DNA of 64,000 nucleotides, taken from contig JAPFBL010001617.1 of the NCBI GenBank assembly GCA_026182355.1, forward strand, positions 2,772,501-2,836,500, given 5' to 3'. How positions within the stretch are numbered: position 1 is the first letter of the stretch; each line of letters begins with the position of its first letter. This DNA comes from Hermatobates lingyangjiaoensis. Lineage: Eukaryota > Arthropoda > Insecta > Hemiptera > Hermatobatidae. Below, piece by piece: positions 35,281 to 47,689 of the stretch. Under the pieces are notes generated by a model that saw nothing but the letters and a program-made list of their open reading frames with translations, ran no database searches and was not told the DNA's origin. The translations under genes were made by a program, and so were the position numbers.

Positions 35281-35790
35281 CAGTGCTTCTCAAACGGTGC
35301 GCCCCAAGATAATGGAAGATTAAGTTTATATAACAGATTTATATTTTAGTTTTTGCACCATTTTAATTTATTTGAGAAAACACCAAGTATGGGGTTTTCA
35401 AGTCTGAGTCAAGTCTCGGCTACTTCATATTTTGAACTGGAAGGTAAATTTCTTTAATCTTTAAGCATGAATGGATAATACTTCATCTGTGCCTTTAATC
35501 GGGGATTTAAATCATTTGTACTAGCCCTCCCTCTCTCTCACTCTCTCTGTCTCTCTCTCTCTCTTTATTTCTTTTTCTTAAAAAAAACTATACATTTTAA
35601 TTTCCAATCATTTTCCTGTTATCAAACACAGGACTAAATTTTCTATATTAAAATCAGTGATGCGCCCCAACGTTTTGGTTTGGTTTCATAGGTGCGCTCC
35701 AAAGTTTTGGTTTGGTTTCATAGGTGCACCCCAAAGTTTTGGTTTGGTTTCATAGGTGCGCCCTGAAGTAAAAAAGTTTAAGAAGCGCTG
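35281..35790. mobile_element. hAT-type MITE with perfect 8-bp target duplication
   Basis: The element begins CAGTGCTTCTCAAAC and ends with the near-complement GTTTAAGAAGCGCTG. The 8 bases before it, ATCTATAC (35273-35280), recur directly after it (35791-35798). Both the terminal CAGTG and the 8-bp duplication are hAT hallmarks. It is 510 bp, has no coding frame and has split a copy of family H: the host repeat resumes without loss after the second ATCTATAC. Three 32-bp tandem units lie near the right end. Confidence 0.9.
35661..35756. repeat. Three 32-bp tandem units inside the hAT MITE
   Basis: Three adjoining units each contain GTTTTGGTTTGGTTTCATAG and a variant of TGCGCCCCAA. The spacing is exactly 32 bp (starts at 35661, 35693 and 35725), and a partial fourth unit runs into the right terminal repeat. 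The GCGCCCCAA part also occurs near the left end. Confidence 0.9.
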
Positions 35791-37356
35791 ATCTATACAT
35801 TGCACCGTTGAACAAAACTTAATTTCAGATTAAGATTAACAAATAATTTTGTTAATGAATCATAGTATTTTTGGATAATATTGAAGTGTGAGAAAGAGGA
35901 GTTATATTTGTTGACAAATATCCAGTTTTTTCACTATTCTAGTCTAATAGTTTCTATCTATTGTTTTCAAAAATTAGAAGGTTCCAGCTATATAAGTTTT
36001 AAATGATACTGAATAGCCGGTTTTGACCTTTATTTGAGTATGTAAAACTGGCTAATTACTAATATCTTGTTCCTTAATATACATTTACAGCAACCTTACA
36101 ACAGAATACAGCACACAGTGAAAACATAATTCACAATTGGAAACATTATTAAAGAATAGTAAATGTAATTATCCTACATCCTAAATTAAAAAATAGCTTA
36201 AAACAACATTTTTTCTTCGATGTTTCGGACATTTTTCAGACAAAATATGAATATATTCAAGCTTTAAATGAAATAATTTGTATTAAATATTCAGTGTAGA
36301 AGAAAGTCAGATAAACTATGTAAGAGATCGACTAGCTATTGGAACAAAAGTGATGTTCTCCTTTAAGAGATTACTTATTTAAACAAAATCTACCTTTTCA
36401 CTTTTCAAAACAGTTATTATTTCTGTAGTTATAATATGATATTACATGTGTCAGTGGTGTGATACAAAAATAAGTATATATTGTTATCTCCAAGAATTCT
36501 ATCCCATTTAGTCATTTCTATGTTACCTAAATAGAACATTATATATTATATACCCAAGAAGTATGATATTATGTTAATGAAGTATGGCTCATTAAAAAAC
36601 CATGACATTTTGAAAAATATTGAACAGGAAATTAGCAATTTATAAAAAAAATTCATGAAATTCAATTACGGCAAAGAACAATAAAGCTACAAAAACTGAA
36701 TATTGACCTTGGACTAATGGTTTACTTGCTATACTTGTACTTTTTTACATTTATTTACATTGTTTACATTAACTTAGAAATTTTTTGAGTAAATTCACTG
36801 AAATAAAATTGATGTATAGAGGTTTAATGAAAAGTTTTTAAATAATTTAAAAACTTAATATGAGATGTAAAAGAATAAAATTCTTACATCTAAAAAATCA
36901 ACGTTAATCAAATATATAATTTCTGATGCTTTCTATGGTATGATAGTTTTTCTAACAAAATGCTCTAGTTAATCAATGCTTTAAACTTTAAACCCCTGAA
37001 CAAACTTAATATCAGTTATACATTTTTTTTTATGAATCCCATTAACCTTGGGTAATATTGACGTGCGCGGAATGGACTCTTTCACTGTATGTTCTTGACG
37101 AATATCCTGTTTTTTTGTTATTCTAATCTAATAGTTCATATCTATTTTCACAAATTTCAGACTACCAGCAATAAGAATTTTAAATTATACTGAATAGCCG
37201 GCTTTGACCTTGATTTGAGTATGCAAAACTGGCTAATTACAAATATATTTTTCCGCGTTTATATCATGCTTAAATGAGACATTATATATTATACACCCAA
37301 GAAGTTTGATATTATGTTTACTTATTATAAAGTTGAGTGTAGGCCACTCCAGCTTT

Positions 37357-40300
37357 TTTTCTTAATGGAGTTAATTTTTAAATATTGCATCAAGGAACCT
37401 CTAAAAATTAAAATGTTTATTTTAAAAAGTAATAATTACGATTAAGATCTGGAGTATGTGTTGTTTTCGTGTACATTACTTATTACAAAATGGTTATGAA
37501 TTTCATTGGTTGATCAGTCAAAGTATTAGTTATTAATTTATGTTATATGTAATATATTTATTACATATAATATATATATAAATTATTATATGTAACAATT
37601 TAAATCCCTGTAGCTACAACCACCAGTTCAGCAGGTAGTAATATCCCGCTATAAAGCGTTTCACAAAAAACTTCCAAAAAATAGTAATCCCTTAATCCTA
37701 ACAATATCCTCCTCAAGCATTCCAGGAAATCCCAGAAGACGTCTGAAGAGGATGTGGCGAAGAGACTTATTTCTATGAACTGTTTTAAGTGATTTTTTTT
37801 TCTACTTAGACCCACGCCAGGAAGTGCTTCTTCCCTCCTGTGTTCCCTCCTACATCTGTGTTATCAGTGTCACTGGTAATGTAAACTTACATTGTTGTGA
37901 CTTTAAACAAATAAAATGAAAAAAAAATAATCTGTATATAATATTATGTATAATAGTGAGATGAAGAAAAGATTGGACGTAGTGTCGGTTGTAGTTGGAA
38001 GCAAGGTGACAATGAACTTGTTTGCATTATGCCGATGTGGGTGATCTGATTGCAGAGGTATGGTTTGGGTGGATATTAGCAGGTAGGAAGCAGGAGTGGC
38101 AGTTTGGCAATGGTTGCCAAGGACAACGCATCATTTGTCTGCAAACCACCTCTCCCACACTTCTTTTACATTCCAATCTAAACAATTACTACACCTTTGT
38201 CAAAACAAATGGTCTTGATGTATATACAATATTTCTTTTAAAGTGTGTTAATATACTATAATGATTTATGCTTATGTTACAATTCTTAAGAATATTACCG
38301 AAAGAAATGTTTGAAAAGACTAATAAATAGTAATAAAATAAAAATAAATAGCATATTTCAAAACTAAATGTTATTAATTCGTTACATGAAATATGTTTTT
38401 CCATCATCGAAAAGTTGTTTTATTTTGGGTTACTTTATATGTTTTGATGAACGAATAATATCTCGTCTAATTTTTTTTATTCTCATATCAACTTGTTATT
38501 CTTTTATTCTTTATAAGGAGTCAGTCATTCCTTACAAAATACTAGAGTTATTACTAACATAGGTCGCCATCTCAGAATTGATCCAAGCAAAAGAGAACCT
38601 TCAATTTGGTTTTATATATGTTCCAGGAGCTTCTTCATGCGGAGAAAGCACATTTAAACCTATCTCTCGGGCACCCCTCAGTTTGAATAGACAAAATGAG
38701 GGTTTCTTGAAAGACGGGTGCTTAGGTGAGGCAGTGGACATGGACTTATAGTAGGAGTCGCAGTCCTTGTCACGCCTACCGTGACATGCTATCGTAGTAC
38801 TCGTTTAGTACTATGTACTATATAAGTATTATGTACTTACATGTATAGTAATCGTGAAAGTTTAGATAGTGGTTTGAGTGTTCTTAAGTGTTTAAATTAT
38901 GCCTCTTACTTCAACAAAATCTAGTTTTCATTTCGTGGGTGCATCTTGAACGTACCCTCTCAAAGTAGGAGGGATTTCTGTACTTCACCTCTAAGCATGT
39001 ATCACATATCACACTGAAACGTTTACAAAAAGTCTTCTTTTTATACTAGTATCTGCATATCCTTTGCCGGCATTGGTTCTCAACATGGTCCAAATGGACC
39101 TTCAGGGGTCTAGGAGGAAAAAGTAATATTTTGAAGGTCTTTTGGCACGCGGCTAGTGCTCCATGTTAACGTCATAGGTATTATAACCTAGAATATATCA
39201 ACGCATAGCAAGCTGACCTTTAGAATATTCGAACACAATAATTGAAATACAAGCCCCAATATCCTCGTCAGCTTGATAGAATGTTTCACTGTTTTCTGTG
39301 ACAATATTGTTTATGTTTTATTCAAACCTTATTCTTTTACCATTTATTTCAGCATACTTTATAAAATATTAATAAAGAAATATTTTTTAACTGTTTTAAA
39401 AAGATTTTTGAATTTCTATATCACATTGTAAATGTAATGAAATGATTTCATAGTTACACTTTTCATTTGCATAAAAACAAATATTGTTTGAACATTTACA
39501 TGTGCATAATTATGTTTATTAAGTATCCGAGGAGAGGAGCGCTCCGCAGGTGTTAAAATAGCTCTCAGGCGGTCAAGCAAACAAAGGTTAAAACTGCTTT
39601 ACCAGTGTCTCTGCTGATTTCCTCTGCTTTTATCTAGTAAGCACAAAGCACTTATTCTTTCATAGCTCAATGCTGTATTTCCATAATTCTTCATCAGTGA
39701 TAATTTTCTGAACAAACTTCTGCACAGCAATTACTGACATGATGCTAATATATTCTGAGAGCTACATTAATATATGGAAAGATACTAGGCAGCACTCGGT
39801 CAAGTAGAGAAGTGTGTGTTAGGATGAAATGAGGCATGATCATGCTTTTAAACTTACTAAGTGGATAATTTCCTTAATATACTGAAGTAAATACTTACAA
39901 GGTACATGGTCTGACCACCATGGTGTGACTCGGTGATAGTCCACACCAGATCATACAAAGATTTATATGAGTTGTTATGGTAAAGCAACACACGGCTCTT
40001 CTAAAATGAGTTACTCAAAATGCTGCTAAAATTTCACATTTGAATATTTCTCTGTGCAGTAAAAATAATCACTCTTCAGACTGGTGGTTTGCCTCTCTTT
40101 CTTTCCCAGCTGCGTTTCCTGCAAAATTCTTTGGAGCATACGATAGGGAATATAATATACTTGAGATGCTTATTTGTAGGTCTTGTCTGCATCCCTGTGT
40201 AATATGTCACTAACATATTGTCTCCGCATTCTTCAAATACAATTCCTCTTTTTCTAAAAGTTCTATCAGTGAGTGATAAAAATATCACTCAGTCCTGTGT

Positions 40301-40497
40301 CAGCTGGTCTTGAGAAAGTTAAATATCTTTTTCTACCGTTCTTTTCAAAACGATATATCATACGGTTACTCTTCTATAGTTATATCTGTGATAAATCAAC
40401 TAAAATTAAGGAGTATATTTTGTCAACATTTTTTTCAGAAATTTTATTTTTTTAATATATCTCTTTTTTTTAAAATATATATTTATTTTTTATAATA
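37357..40497. other. Unassigned sequence
   Basis: It contains moderately GC-richer islands (37600-37870, 38010-38160, 38640-38800) without recognisable coding, and the possible hAT terminus at 39071. Confidence 0.5.
39071..39130 (+). mobile_element. Possible hAT terminus
   Basis: CATTGGTTCTCAACATGG resembles the common hAT terminal sequence CAGTGGTTCTCAAC, and AGGGGTC follows as in many hAT ends. No partner end or target duplication could be found, so it is only a candidate. Confidence 0.25.
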
Positions 40498-41415
40498 CGA
40501 GGTGTATAAATAAAGTAGTGAGACTGGCAACGTCGCTTTCGATCTGGCAACGCTGGAGACGCGTGGCCTTGAGTAGCGTCAGGTGCACGTGTGATGCGCC
40601 TCCAGTATGAATCTGAACTCGCCACAGTCATTTGTTTGTCCGTAGCGTTGGTTTTCGTGAAATGGTTTTTTCTTGAGCGTTTTAAAAATGAGTGACCTCA
40701 AAGTTGAGCAGCGGTGTGCAATCAAATTTTGCTTCAGACTTGGACATAATGCAACCGAAACTTTTGAAAAACTTCAGGAGGCCTATGGAGAACGTGTTTT
40801 ATCAAGGGCACAGGTTTTTCGGTGGTTTAAGGAATTTTCAGAAGGAAGAGAGTCGATTGAAGATGAACCACGAAGCGGAAGGCCTTCAAGTGCAAACACC
40901 GATGAAAATGTCAACAGAGTACGGAACCTTGTGCGTTCAGATCGACGCTTAATCAGCACTTCTACCGTGAGGTCCTTGAAAGACTTCGAAAAAGAGTCCT
41001 TCGTGTGCGGCCAAACATCAAAGACAAGTGGGTGTTGCATCACGACAACGCGCCCTGTCACACTGCCATCTCAATAAACGAGTTTTTGGCCAGTAAAAAC
41101 ATTCCTGTTGCTCCTCAGCCTCCTTATTCACCAGACTTGAGTCCTTGTGACTTTTTCCTCTTCCCGAGATTGAAAAATCACCTCAAGGGAACTCATTTCG
41201 GGACACTACAAAACATACAAACTGCTGTAACCGACCAGCTGAAGGCCATTCCAGAATCCGAGTTCCAGCAATGCTACAATGATTGGAAGGACCGTCTCCA
41301 GCGCTGTGTGGCTTCCGAAGGGAACTATTTTGAAGGTGACAATATCACATTGCAATTATATTTGAATAGAAAATTTAAAAAAAAATCAGTCTCACTACTT
41401 TATTTACACACCTCG
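40498..41415 (+). mobile_element. mariner element, internally deleted, with intact terminal inverted repeats
   Basis: The element is bounded by inverted repeats of about 29 bp, starting CGAGGTGTATAAATAAAGTA and ending with the complement carrying one mismatch. A TA dinucleotide sits on each side (40496-40497 and 41416-41417), the expected mariner target duplication. At 918 bp it is about 360 bp shorter than a typical 1.3-kb mariner. The near-identical ends and mostly open frames suggest recent activity. It lies beside the hAT-like end at 41440-41680. Without a full transposase it could move only if one were supplied by another copy. Confidence 0.93.
40688..41360 (+). pseudogene. mariner transposase, deleted in the middle and out of frame
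   Basis: The N-terminal part (40688 to about 40970) is open and encodes the paired-like DNA-binding region, from MSDLKVEQRCAIKFCF through LSRAQVFRWFKEF and the DEPRSGRPS linker. At about 40970 the sequence jumps to the last part of the catalytic domain in another frame: LERLRKRV, then WVLHHDNAPCHTA and YSPDLSPCDFFLFPRLK. The second and third catalytic aspartates are present, separated by 34 residues (D34D). The first, in the TxDE/TGDE-type motif, is gone with the deletion. The protein end lacks its usual stop after NYFEGDN and the frame reads on into the 3' terminal repeat. It cannot make an active transposase. Confidence 0.93.
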
Positions 41416-41439
41416 TATAACAGATTTCGTCAAGCTCCT

Positions 41440-41690
41440 TGATAGTCAGTCTGAGCCATTATTCAAAATTTGAAATGTTTCTCGAGCCGCAATTAAATAC
41501 GTACTTAAATGGTATGCAAAAAATACATACGGAAACATACAGAACGATAATAATTTTTTAAAATATAATGGCACAAAAATGAAAGGGGAACTCGGGTACA
41601 TTTATTGAGAGTCACAAATTATCCTTCAAAGAGCCACATGTGACTCTCGAGCGGCATGCCCCCCCCCCCTCCAACCTGATTTCATAATTT
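41440..41690 (-). mobile_element. Probable hAT-related remnant
   Basis: Read on the minus strand from about 41690, the sequence starts CAGGTTGGAGGG, then has GAGAGTCACATGTGGCTCTT and later GCGGCTCGAGAAACATT. Repeated GTGGCTC/GAGCCAC boxes near a CAGG start are common at ends of hAT elements. I cannot identify the other end, and the C/G homopolymer at about 41660-41670 makes the terminus uncertain. Confidence 0.35.
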
Positions 41691-41765
41691 GAAATATGTC
41701 ACCTTTAACGCTCGGAGACTTTAATGGGGAGATAAGAAGTTATCCATGCACTGGGTAAAATAATT

Positions 41766-41799
<34 letters not shown>

Positions 41800-41803
<4 letters not shown>

Positions 41804-41938
41804 ATGATCAAACCACAATAAGAAATGGGAAAACAAGACTAAGATCTTTCAACCGTAACAAGCGGTCTTCGTCACAGTCAAAAACCCAACTGATTGTGGT
41901 TTGATCATTGATTGTTATTTCACGTGTTTATGTGAAAT

Positions 41939-41950
<12 letters not shown>
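41800..41950 (-). mobile_element. Foldback element copy 2 with complete right arm
   Basis: TCAATGATCAAACCACAAT (from 41801) pairs with ATTGTGGTTTGATCATTGA (to 41911). The right arm then continues TTGTTATTTCACGTGTTTAT, the complement of the outer left arm of the copy at 4277. The central motif is the same, but its core reads GTGACGA where CTGATGA stands in copy 1. The element sits between two TA microsatellites. Confidence 0.65.
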
Positions 41951-42011
<61 letters not shown>

Positions 42012-42017
<6 letters not shown>

Positions 42018-43525
42018 TAGGAGGGAAGGGGGGATACGGACAGGGACGAGATTGATAGAGGTCACTGAGAAAAAAGGAGATGGATATATTGATGTGAGAG
42101 GGTGGAAGAAAAAGAATAGATACTGAGTGATGATGGAGGATAGAAAAGGATGTATATATTTAAATAGAGAGAGAGAAAGAGGACGTGTAGGGGTTTTAAC
42201 TCGATCTTTAAACTAAAAAATAAAACTCCTTTACATTAAAGGATTTACTCAATATTTACATATTTCTGCGTCACCAGAACAATTTTTTATGTTATTAGTG
42301 GTCAATAAAACTACTTACCATGTGTAAAGTTGCCGCATTCTTTAAAGTATCCGATTCGGAATTCAAAAACTATTCATCAAGTTTCGTATTTCCTAAAAAC
42401 TTCCTACAACGCTTGAGTCATATTTCACTCCTCCTTAAATTGATAGAACTCTATGAGATAAAAATTCTGTCACTACCACATCTCCACTACAATACATGAG
42501 AACAGTATTTCTGTGTTTTATGTGTGGGGAGACCAAACATATCTGTGCTAATTTCTTAAACCATTTTTTTCCAGATACATTGTCTATTACTTAATTTCTT
42601 TTATTAATTCAACAAAACCTGAAAAATTATGTTAAAATAAGAAAAATAATGAAATCATTACTAGTTTAATAATCAAAAGAATATTTATTTATGTTTACAA
42701 AGGCTGTACAAGAAGTTTACTTCTTAAGGTATACAAGGTTAAATTCAAATATTTAAGTTGGAACAAAAATAAAATCAAATTGCAAAACAATCTACTAATT
42801 CTGTAAGAATGAATGAAAATATTCGTGTGAAATGGACACTTTTTATAGAACTGTAAAAATAAAAGGTTGTTTAAATTTTGAAAGCAGGCGATGTTGGATT
42901 GATAATTAAAAGAAAAGGAGAGATTATTAAGTAGCTGCGCACGCACATACAACTGAAATGTGTGTTGTGTTGTGAAGTATGGTGTGAGGCGGAGTCTACA
43001 TGAGGCTAGGAAGGTGTTATACTCGTATATGATGTCCAATTCACAACGTATGCATTATTATAAATATTAATAATTCATACCTTAAATATGGTAAGGTATG
43101 AATATTACATGTCATTTATGACTAATGACTTGTAAGGTCAACGACTTAGAGTTAAATAATAATATTTAGACGTTTTTTAAGTTAATAAAACTATTAGCAG
43201 TTTTGTTTTTATTTTTAAAAACTGAAATGTCCTTGAGCATAATTGAGAAGTCACCCAGAAAATTTATCTGTACTTGTAGATATAGTAATATATCATTAAT
43301 TGATCTCCTTTTAAATTGTAAAGAATTACTCTGTTATACTCTTTTGAAATTTATATGATTACATAAGGTTATATAATTTTTCAACTAAAAAAAAAAGTGT
43401 TTCTTCTATTGACTTGAGCTGTATTTGGAAATATCAATACAAAAAAAAAAATTAATAAACAAAAATTTCTAAACATGAAATTCTTAGAACTCTTGAGAAT
43501 TTTGTCACACACAGACTTCAGTCCC
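42012..43525. other. AT-rich sequence, nothing recognised
   Basis: A small hairpin at 43066-43108 (TTCATACCTTA with its complement) is the only structure. The minus-strand frame at 42695-43039 shows no domain. Confidence 0.5.
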
Positions 43526-43743
43526 AGAGATGTCGGTTCTGTTTCTTTGAACTCTTAAAATCTATATTTATTAATTCATACGAATCGAAAAATAACTGTT
43601 GTTGTTATAAAATTTTGTTGTAAGATCACAACTTGCTCAAAAATAATACATTATTAATGATAGCTAATCTATCATTGGTATTAGTTTTGAAATGAGAGAA
43701 TTTCCACTAAATATTGGAATATAAAGTAACTCAATTTAACTAT
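43526..43743 (-). repeat. Flank shared with 18499-18763
   Basis: Read on the minus strand from 43743, the sequence AGTTAAATTGAGTTACTTTA continues in parallel with 18505 onwards, through CCAATATTTAGTGGAAATTC and GCAAGTTGTGATC to AGAAACAGAAC. Similarity ends near 43526. Confidence 0.7.
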
Positions 43744-44180
43744 TTTTACTTTACAAAATAAAGTATAGTAATCGTGAAAAATTCGATCTCGAGATTTGAT
43801 GGATTTACATGTATTGAGTTGCCCCAAAGCCGTTTTATAGCGTTTTTTCGATTATGTTTACGTGGATAGGTGTGTATTCAAAAGTTTTTTATACTCTACA
43901 GTTCACAATATTTGACAGATCAAATAAATACTTTACACAAATATGAGCCTCATAAACTAGATGAACCCTATTGTTTGGGAGCAATTATGCATGATGAGAA
44001 AGTCACTATCAATACAAAATGTATTTTTAAGCAGCATTTTTTTTTTAAACTGCTAACTCCAGAGTTTTGAAATTTTGGCAGTATCATGGAAGCGACAAAA
44101 GCAATAACTAAAAAAATCCTTAATTTTTGAAACAATTGAAAATATTTTTTTTCATTAAAAAAAATTCGTTAAACGTTAAA
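43744..44180 (-). mobile_element. Family H repeat, decayed hairpin-end fragment
   Basis: The hairpin end is at 43744 with a mutated loop (ACTTTACAAAATAAAGTAT). Body similarity follows through ATTATGCATGATGAGAAAGT up to about 44180. The GT tract is absent, in keeping with an old copy. Confidence 0.65.
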
Positions 44181-44557
44181 ACGATTCGATTTTAAATAAT
44201 GTTTTAATTGTTTTTACATTATTAGTCAGCATTAATTGAATAGTTTGTTTGTCTGCAATATAATGCTTAAGATGCTTCGGAGATACAAATAAAACATATG
44301 TGTATATATTTTATTATTGATTATTTAAGTAAATATTTGTTGTTAAATAACATAGTACTGTAGATTTCTTGGCAAATGTCCGCCGTTGCTTGGTAGAATT
44401 GTTAATAACATGTGCTGTTGAGTGAAGTGTGATTCGTGGTCTCATGAAGTAGAAGGAAGCACATTGTCGCTGTACGAATACTAATTGATATTCTTTCTTC
44501 ATTTATGCACTTCTCGTTGTCTTAGTCATAGTACACTTTAGTGATGTATTTCTTAAC

Positions 44558-44655
44558 TTTTTACTTTACTATAAGTATAGTTATCCTGAAAAAATTCCAT
44601 CTCGAGATTTTGACGGAATTATATGTTTTGAGGTCTCATAAGTGGTTTTATGAAG

Positions 44656-44727
<72 letters not shown>

Positions 44728-45800
44728 ATGTGGTGAGTATGTATACAAAGTTTGCGAACACGCTACGGTCCAGAATCAATGGATCAAATTGATATTTTAC
44801 ACAAATATGGACCTCATAGTGTAGATGAGTCCTATTGTTTGAGGGCAATTATGCATGAAGGGAAAGACATTTTTTTCCCAAAAACCTGTTATTAGACTTA
44901 ATTTTTTTCTCTTAAACTACTAATTCTAGAGATTTGAAAATTTGGCATATTTCAATATTTGGAAAATTTCAAGGTTCCAGCTATATATGCTTTAAATTAT
45001 ACTCAATAGCCGGCGTTTCCTTAGATTTGAGTATATAAAACTGGTTAATTACTAATATATTTTTTCTCAATATTCATTCACAGCAACCTTATAACAGACT
45101 ACAGCACGCAGGAAAAAGATAATACTCGCTCTGAGTGAATTGATATAAATGATTTTTGACAAATGAGAAAAAAAGTTATTTTTATTAAATACTAGGAAGC
45201 CATAAAATTGCGAGTATAATAATTCTATAAAAGACCAAAAATATAAAACCTAATTCAAAAGTGAAAACATTTTTAAAGAATAATAAATGCAATTATCCTA
45301 CATCTTAAATTACAAATTATCTTTGAACGACTTTTTTTTACACCTTTTTGATATTTTTTTAGATAAAATAGGAATATTTTTAAGTTTTAAATGGGATAAT
45401 TTGTCTAAAATATTCAATAGAAGGAGATCACGTAAACCACTGACTATTGGTTTACCAGTGGAGGTAAGAGATCTACTGACTATTGAAACAGAAGCCATAC
45501 TCTCCTGTAAGAGGTTATTTCATAACACGAAATCTACATTTTTGCTTTTGAGAAATGTTATTACTGCAGTAGTTATGCTAATGATATTATATGCATCAGT
45601 GGTGTGATATACAAAAATAAACATATATATTGATAAGTTTATCAATCACTATCTGTACTACCTCTAGGAATGAAAGACTAATAAATATCTCTAATTTAAA
45701 CATTTGTGTGATACCTAAATGTGAATTATACATTATAGACCCAAGAGGGATGATATTATGTTTACTTATATAAAATTAGTGTGTAGGTAACTCCAGGTTT
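44558..45800 (-). mobile_element. Family H repeat, nearly complete with internal loss
   Basis: The hairpin end is at 44558, a long pure GT tract is at 44659-44726, and the opposite end (complement of GTGTAGGTAACTCCAG) is near 45798. Part of the middle is deleted near 44950. An open frame at 45287-45607 is part of the repeat and has no known domain. Confidence 0.7.
44659..44726. repeat. GT microsatellite
   Basis: A pure (GT)n tract in the family H copy at 44558-45800, at the position where other copies have short GT/GGGT tracts. Confidence 0.95.
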
Positions 45801-47195
45801 TTTATTTTATAATTCACAGTAAGTATAGTTTTGTTGAAAATTTATATAAATCTTTTGCTTTCTCTTTTTGTAAGTTAGTTGTGATTGCAGTAAATTGTTA
45901 ATATATATTCCTAGTATCACGTTTTCCTTCAGACATTTGCTTTCAGAATCTAACACTACCATAAAATAAATTTTAATCAAGACTTCTGTTTAAATATTCC
46001 ATTTAGGGATTTCTTAGATGTACTGTATAAGTTTTGGGCAATGATTTATGGGAAGACCATTTTATTTAAGTGTTTTTAGACACCATTTTTCTTTTACCCT
46101 GGACATTACTTTCTATTTCACTTATCATGCTAATTTTGTTAAATAATACTAGATATGTATGAAATTTTAGTTATAAATTGTGATATAATTATAGATGGCA
46201 TATAATCACAGTATAAGCTATTTTTTTTGGGCTAATACAAGTAGAATTTTCATTTTAAAACATGTATGTTATCATAATTTTATTTAGTTAGTATATATTA
46301 TAGTAATAATGACAAAATGATTGGATTTTTACGAATTTATTCGTTAATTTTTTGTCCGTTTAAGAGAGTAGAAGTCACATGAGAACGCTAAAACTCACTT
46401 ATAATTATCTCTACCTGTCTTACTTGATGTATGCGAGTATACTTACTTGATCGTATATCACATTTACTCAAAAAATTGATTCCTGATCAGAGCCAAATAT
46501 ATTTGGCTCTATGCAACTTTAAAATAGAGTTTTAAAAATCTTTACATACTTTGAATTAATTAATTTGAAATGTTGATATATGTGAAACTATTAAAGCATA
46601 TATAATATAGACTTGTATAATACATCGTACACCTATATTTGCATTTGTCTTTGAACACAGATATTATATTCTTTCCACTTTAGCATAGTTGTTTAGTTAA
46701 ATAATTGTGGAATAATTATAAATTGGTATTATATATATAGTTATAAGTTTTTACTATAATTATGGAGTGATATTATAAAATACAGGATTGTGCTTAGATC
46801 GAGTTACCCAATAGTTTCAGTTAAAATCAAATAACTATGAAGTTTATGGTGCTAAATTATTTAACACTATAATTAAACAGTGAAAAACATTCAACAAGGC
46901 ACAAATTAGTATGATCCACACTCTGAGAAGAATAATAATTCTTGCAATAAAAGGAACACCATCCTACGTGGATCGTTGGAGGTTAGTTCTCTGAGTTTCT
47001 ATTATGAAAGTTGTATTAATTTTTATTGAGTTTTAGTGCTACTGGTTATCGAAAAGAAGAAGAAATAAATCTACATTACTAAAGTCTTGATTTAATAAAA
47101 TGGGTGTATTAAAAGATATACTACTTAATATGAAAAACAATTAGACGAAAAGTGGATATTAATAAAAAAAAATTACTGAAAGTATAAATAAATGG

Positions 47196-47660
47196 ATGAA
47201 AATAAAAGATGAAATCATCAACAACCAGGTAAAGAGAATTAAACACTTAGAGATAGAGAACAGGAAAAGAAATATAATTATATTTGGGTTCGAAGACAAT
47301 GTAACATACGGAGACCTGGAGAAGAAAATAACCGAACTAATACAAACAAAAGATATGCAGCGAATTCTGTTTGAGAGTTATAGATTTCATTAGGAGATTT
47401 GGAAAACAAACTTAAAAAAAACCGTCGACCAATACTAGTGAGTCTTACATCGGGGAGAGTACGAAATATCCTGCCTAAAATAGAAATTAAACTAAATAAA
47501 ACTAACATATATTTGAAAGAATATAAGCCAAAGAAGTGATTGACATAAGAAAAAAATTGATCCCAGACTTAATCAAAGCAAGAAAACACAAAAAATAAAT
47601 TGATTATAAAGAATATGCTGAACCTATGGAAAGCGGAGAAAACGCTCCTCAAAAACGTTC
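47196..47660 (+). pseudogene. LINE ORF1 remnant with RRM-like segment
   Basis: The frame opens MKIKDEIINNQVKRIKHLEI, a coiled-coil-like lead, followed by ENRKRNIIIFGFED, the first strand of the RRM found in ORF1 proteins of L1-like and other LINEs. The conserved continuation is scattered over other frames: RRPILVSLTSGRVRNILPKI at about 47428-47487, and IDIRKKLIPDLIKARKH near 47540-47590. Several frameshifts and stops make it a dead copy. No reverse-transcriptase piece follows; 47690-48160 contains only chance frames. Confidence 0.6.
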
Positions 47661-47689
47661 ATTGCCACGACTCCAAAAAATACTCCTGT

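Larger units (their letters stand above)
34850..37356 (-). mobile_element. Two adjoining family H copies, one carrying the hAT MITE
   Basis: The first partial copy runs from about 34850 to 36575 and contains the hAT MITE at 35281-35790. At about 36580 the body sequence restarts (GGCTCATTAAAAAACCATGA) and a second partial copy continues to its TCTGGAGTGGCC-type end near 37352 (plus-strand GTAGGCCACTCCAG). Neither copy has a hairpin end. The first appears to lack the outer TCTGG end. Confidence 0.65.

Noticed and set aside
41908..42126. Open frame with Ile-Tyr and Arg-Glu repeats
   Set aside because: It is produced by the TA and GA simple repeats.
45287..45607. 106-codon plus-strand frame
   Set aside because: It lies entirely in a family H copy, and its start is not conserved in the other copies.
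46488..46518. Inverted repeat AGAGCCAAATATATTTGGCTCT
   Set aside because: A single short AT-centred palindrome without other context; likely chance.
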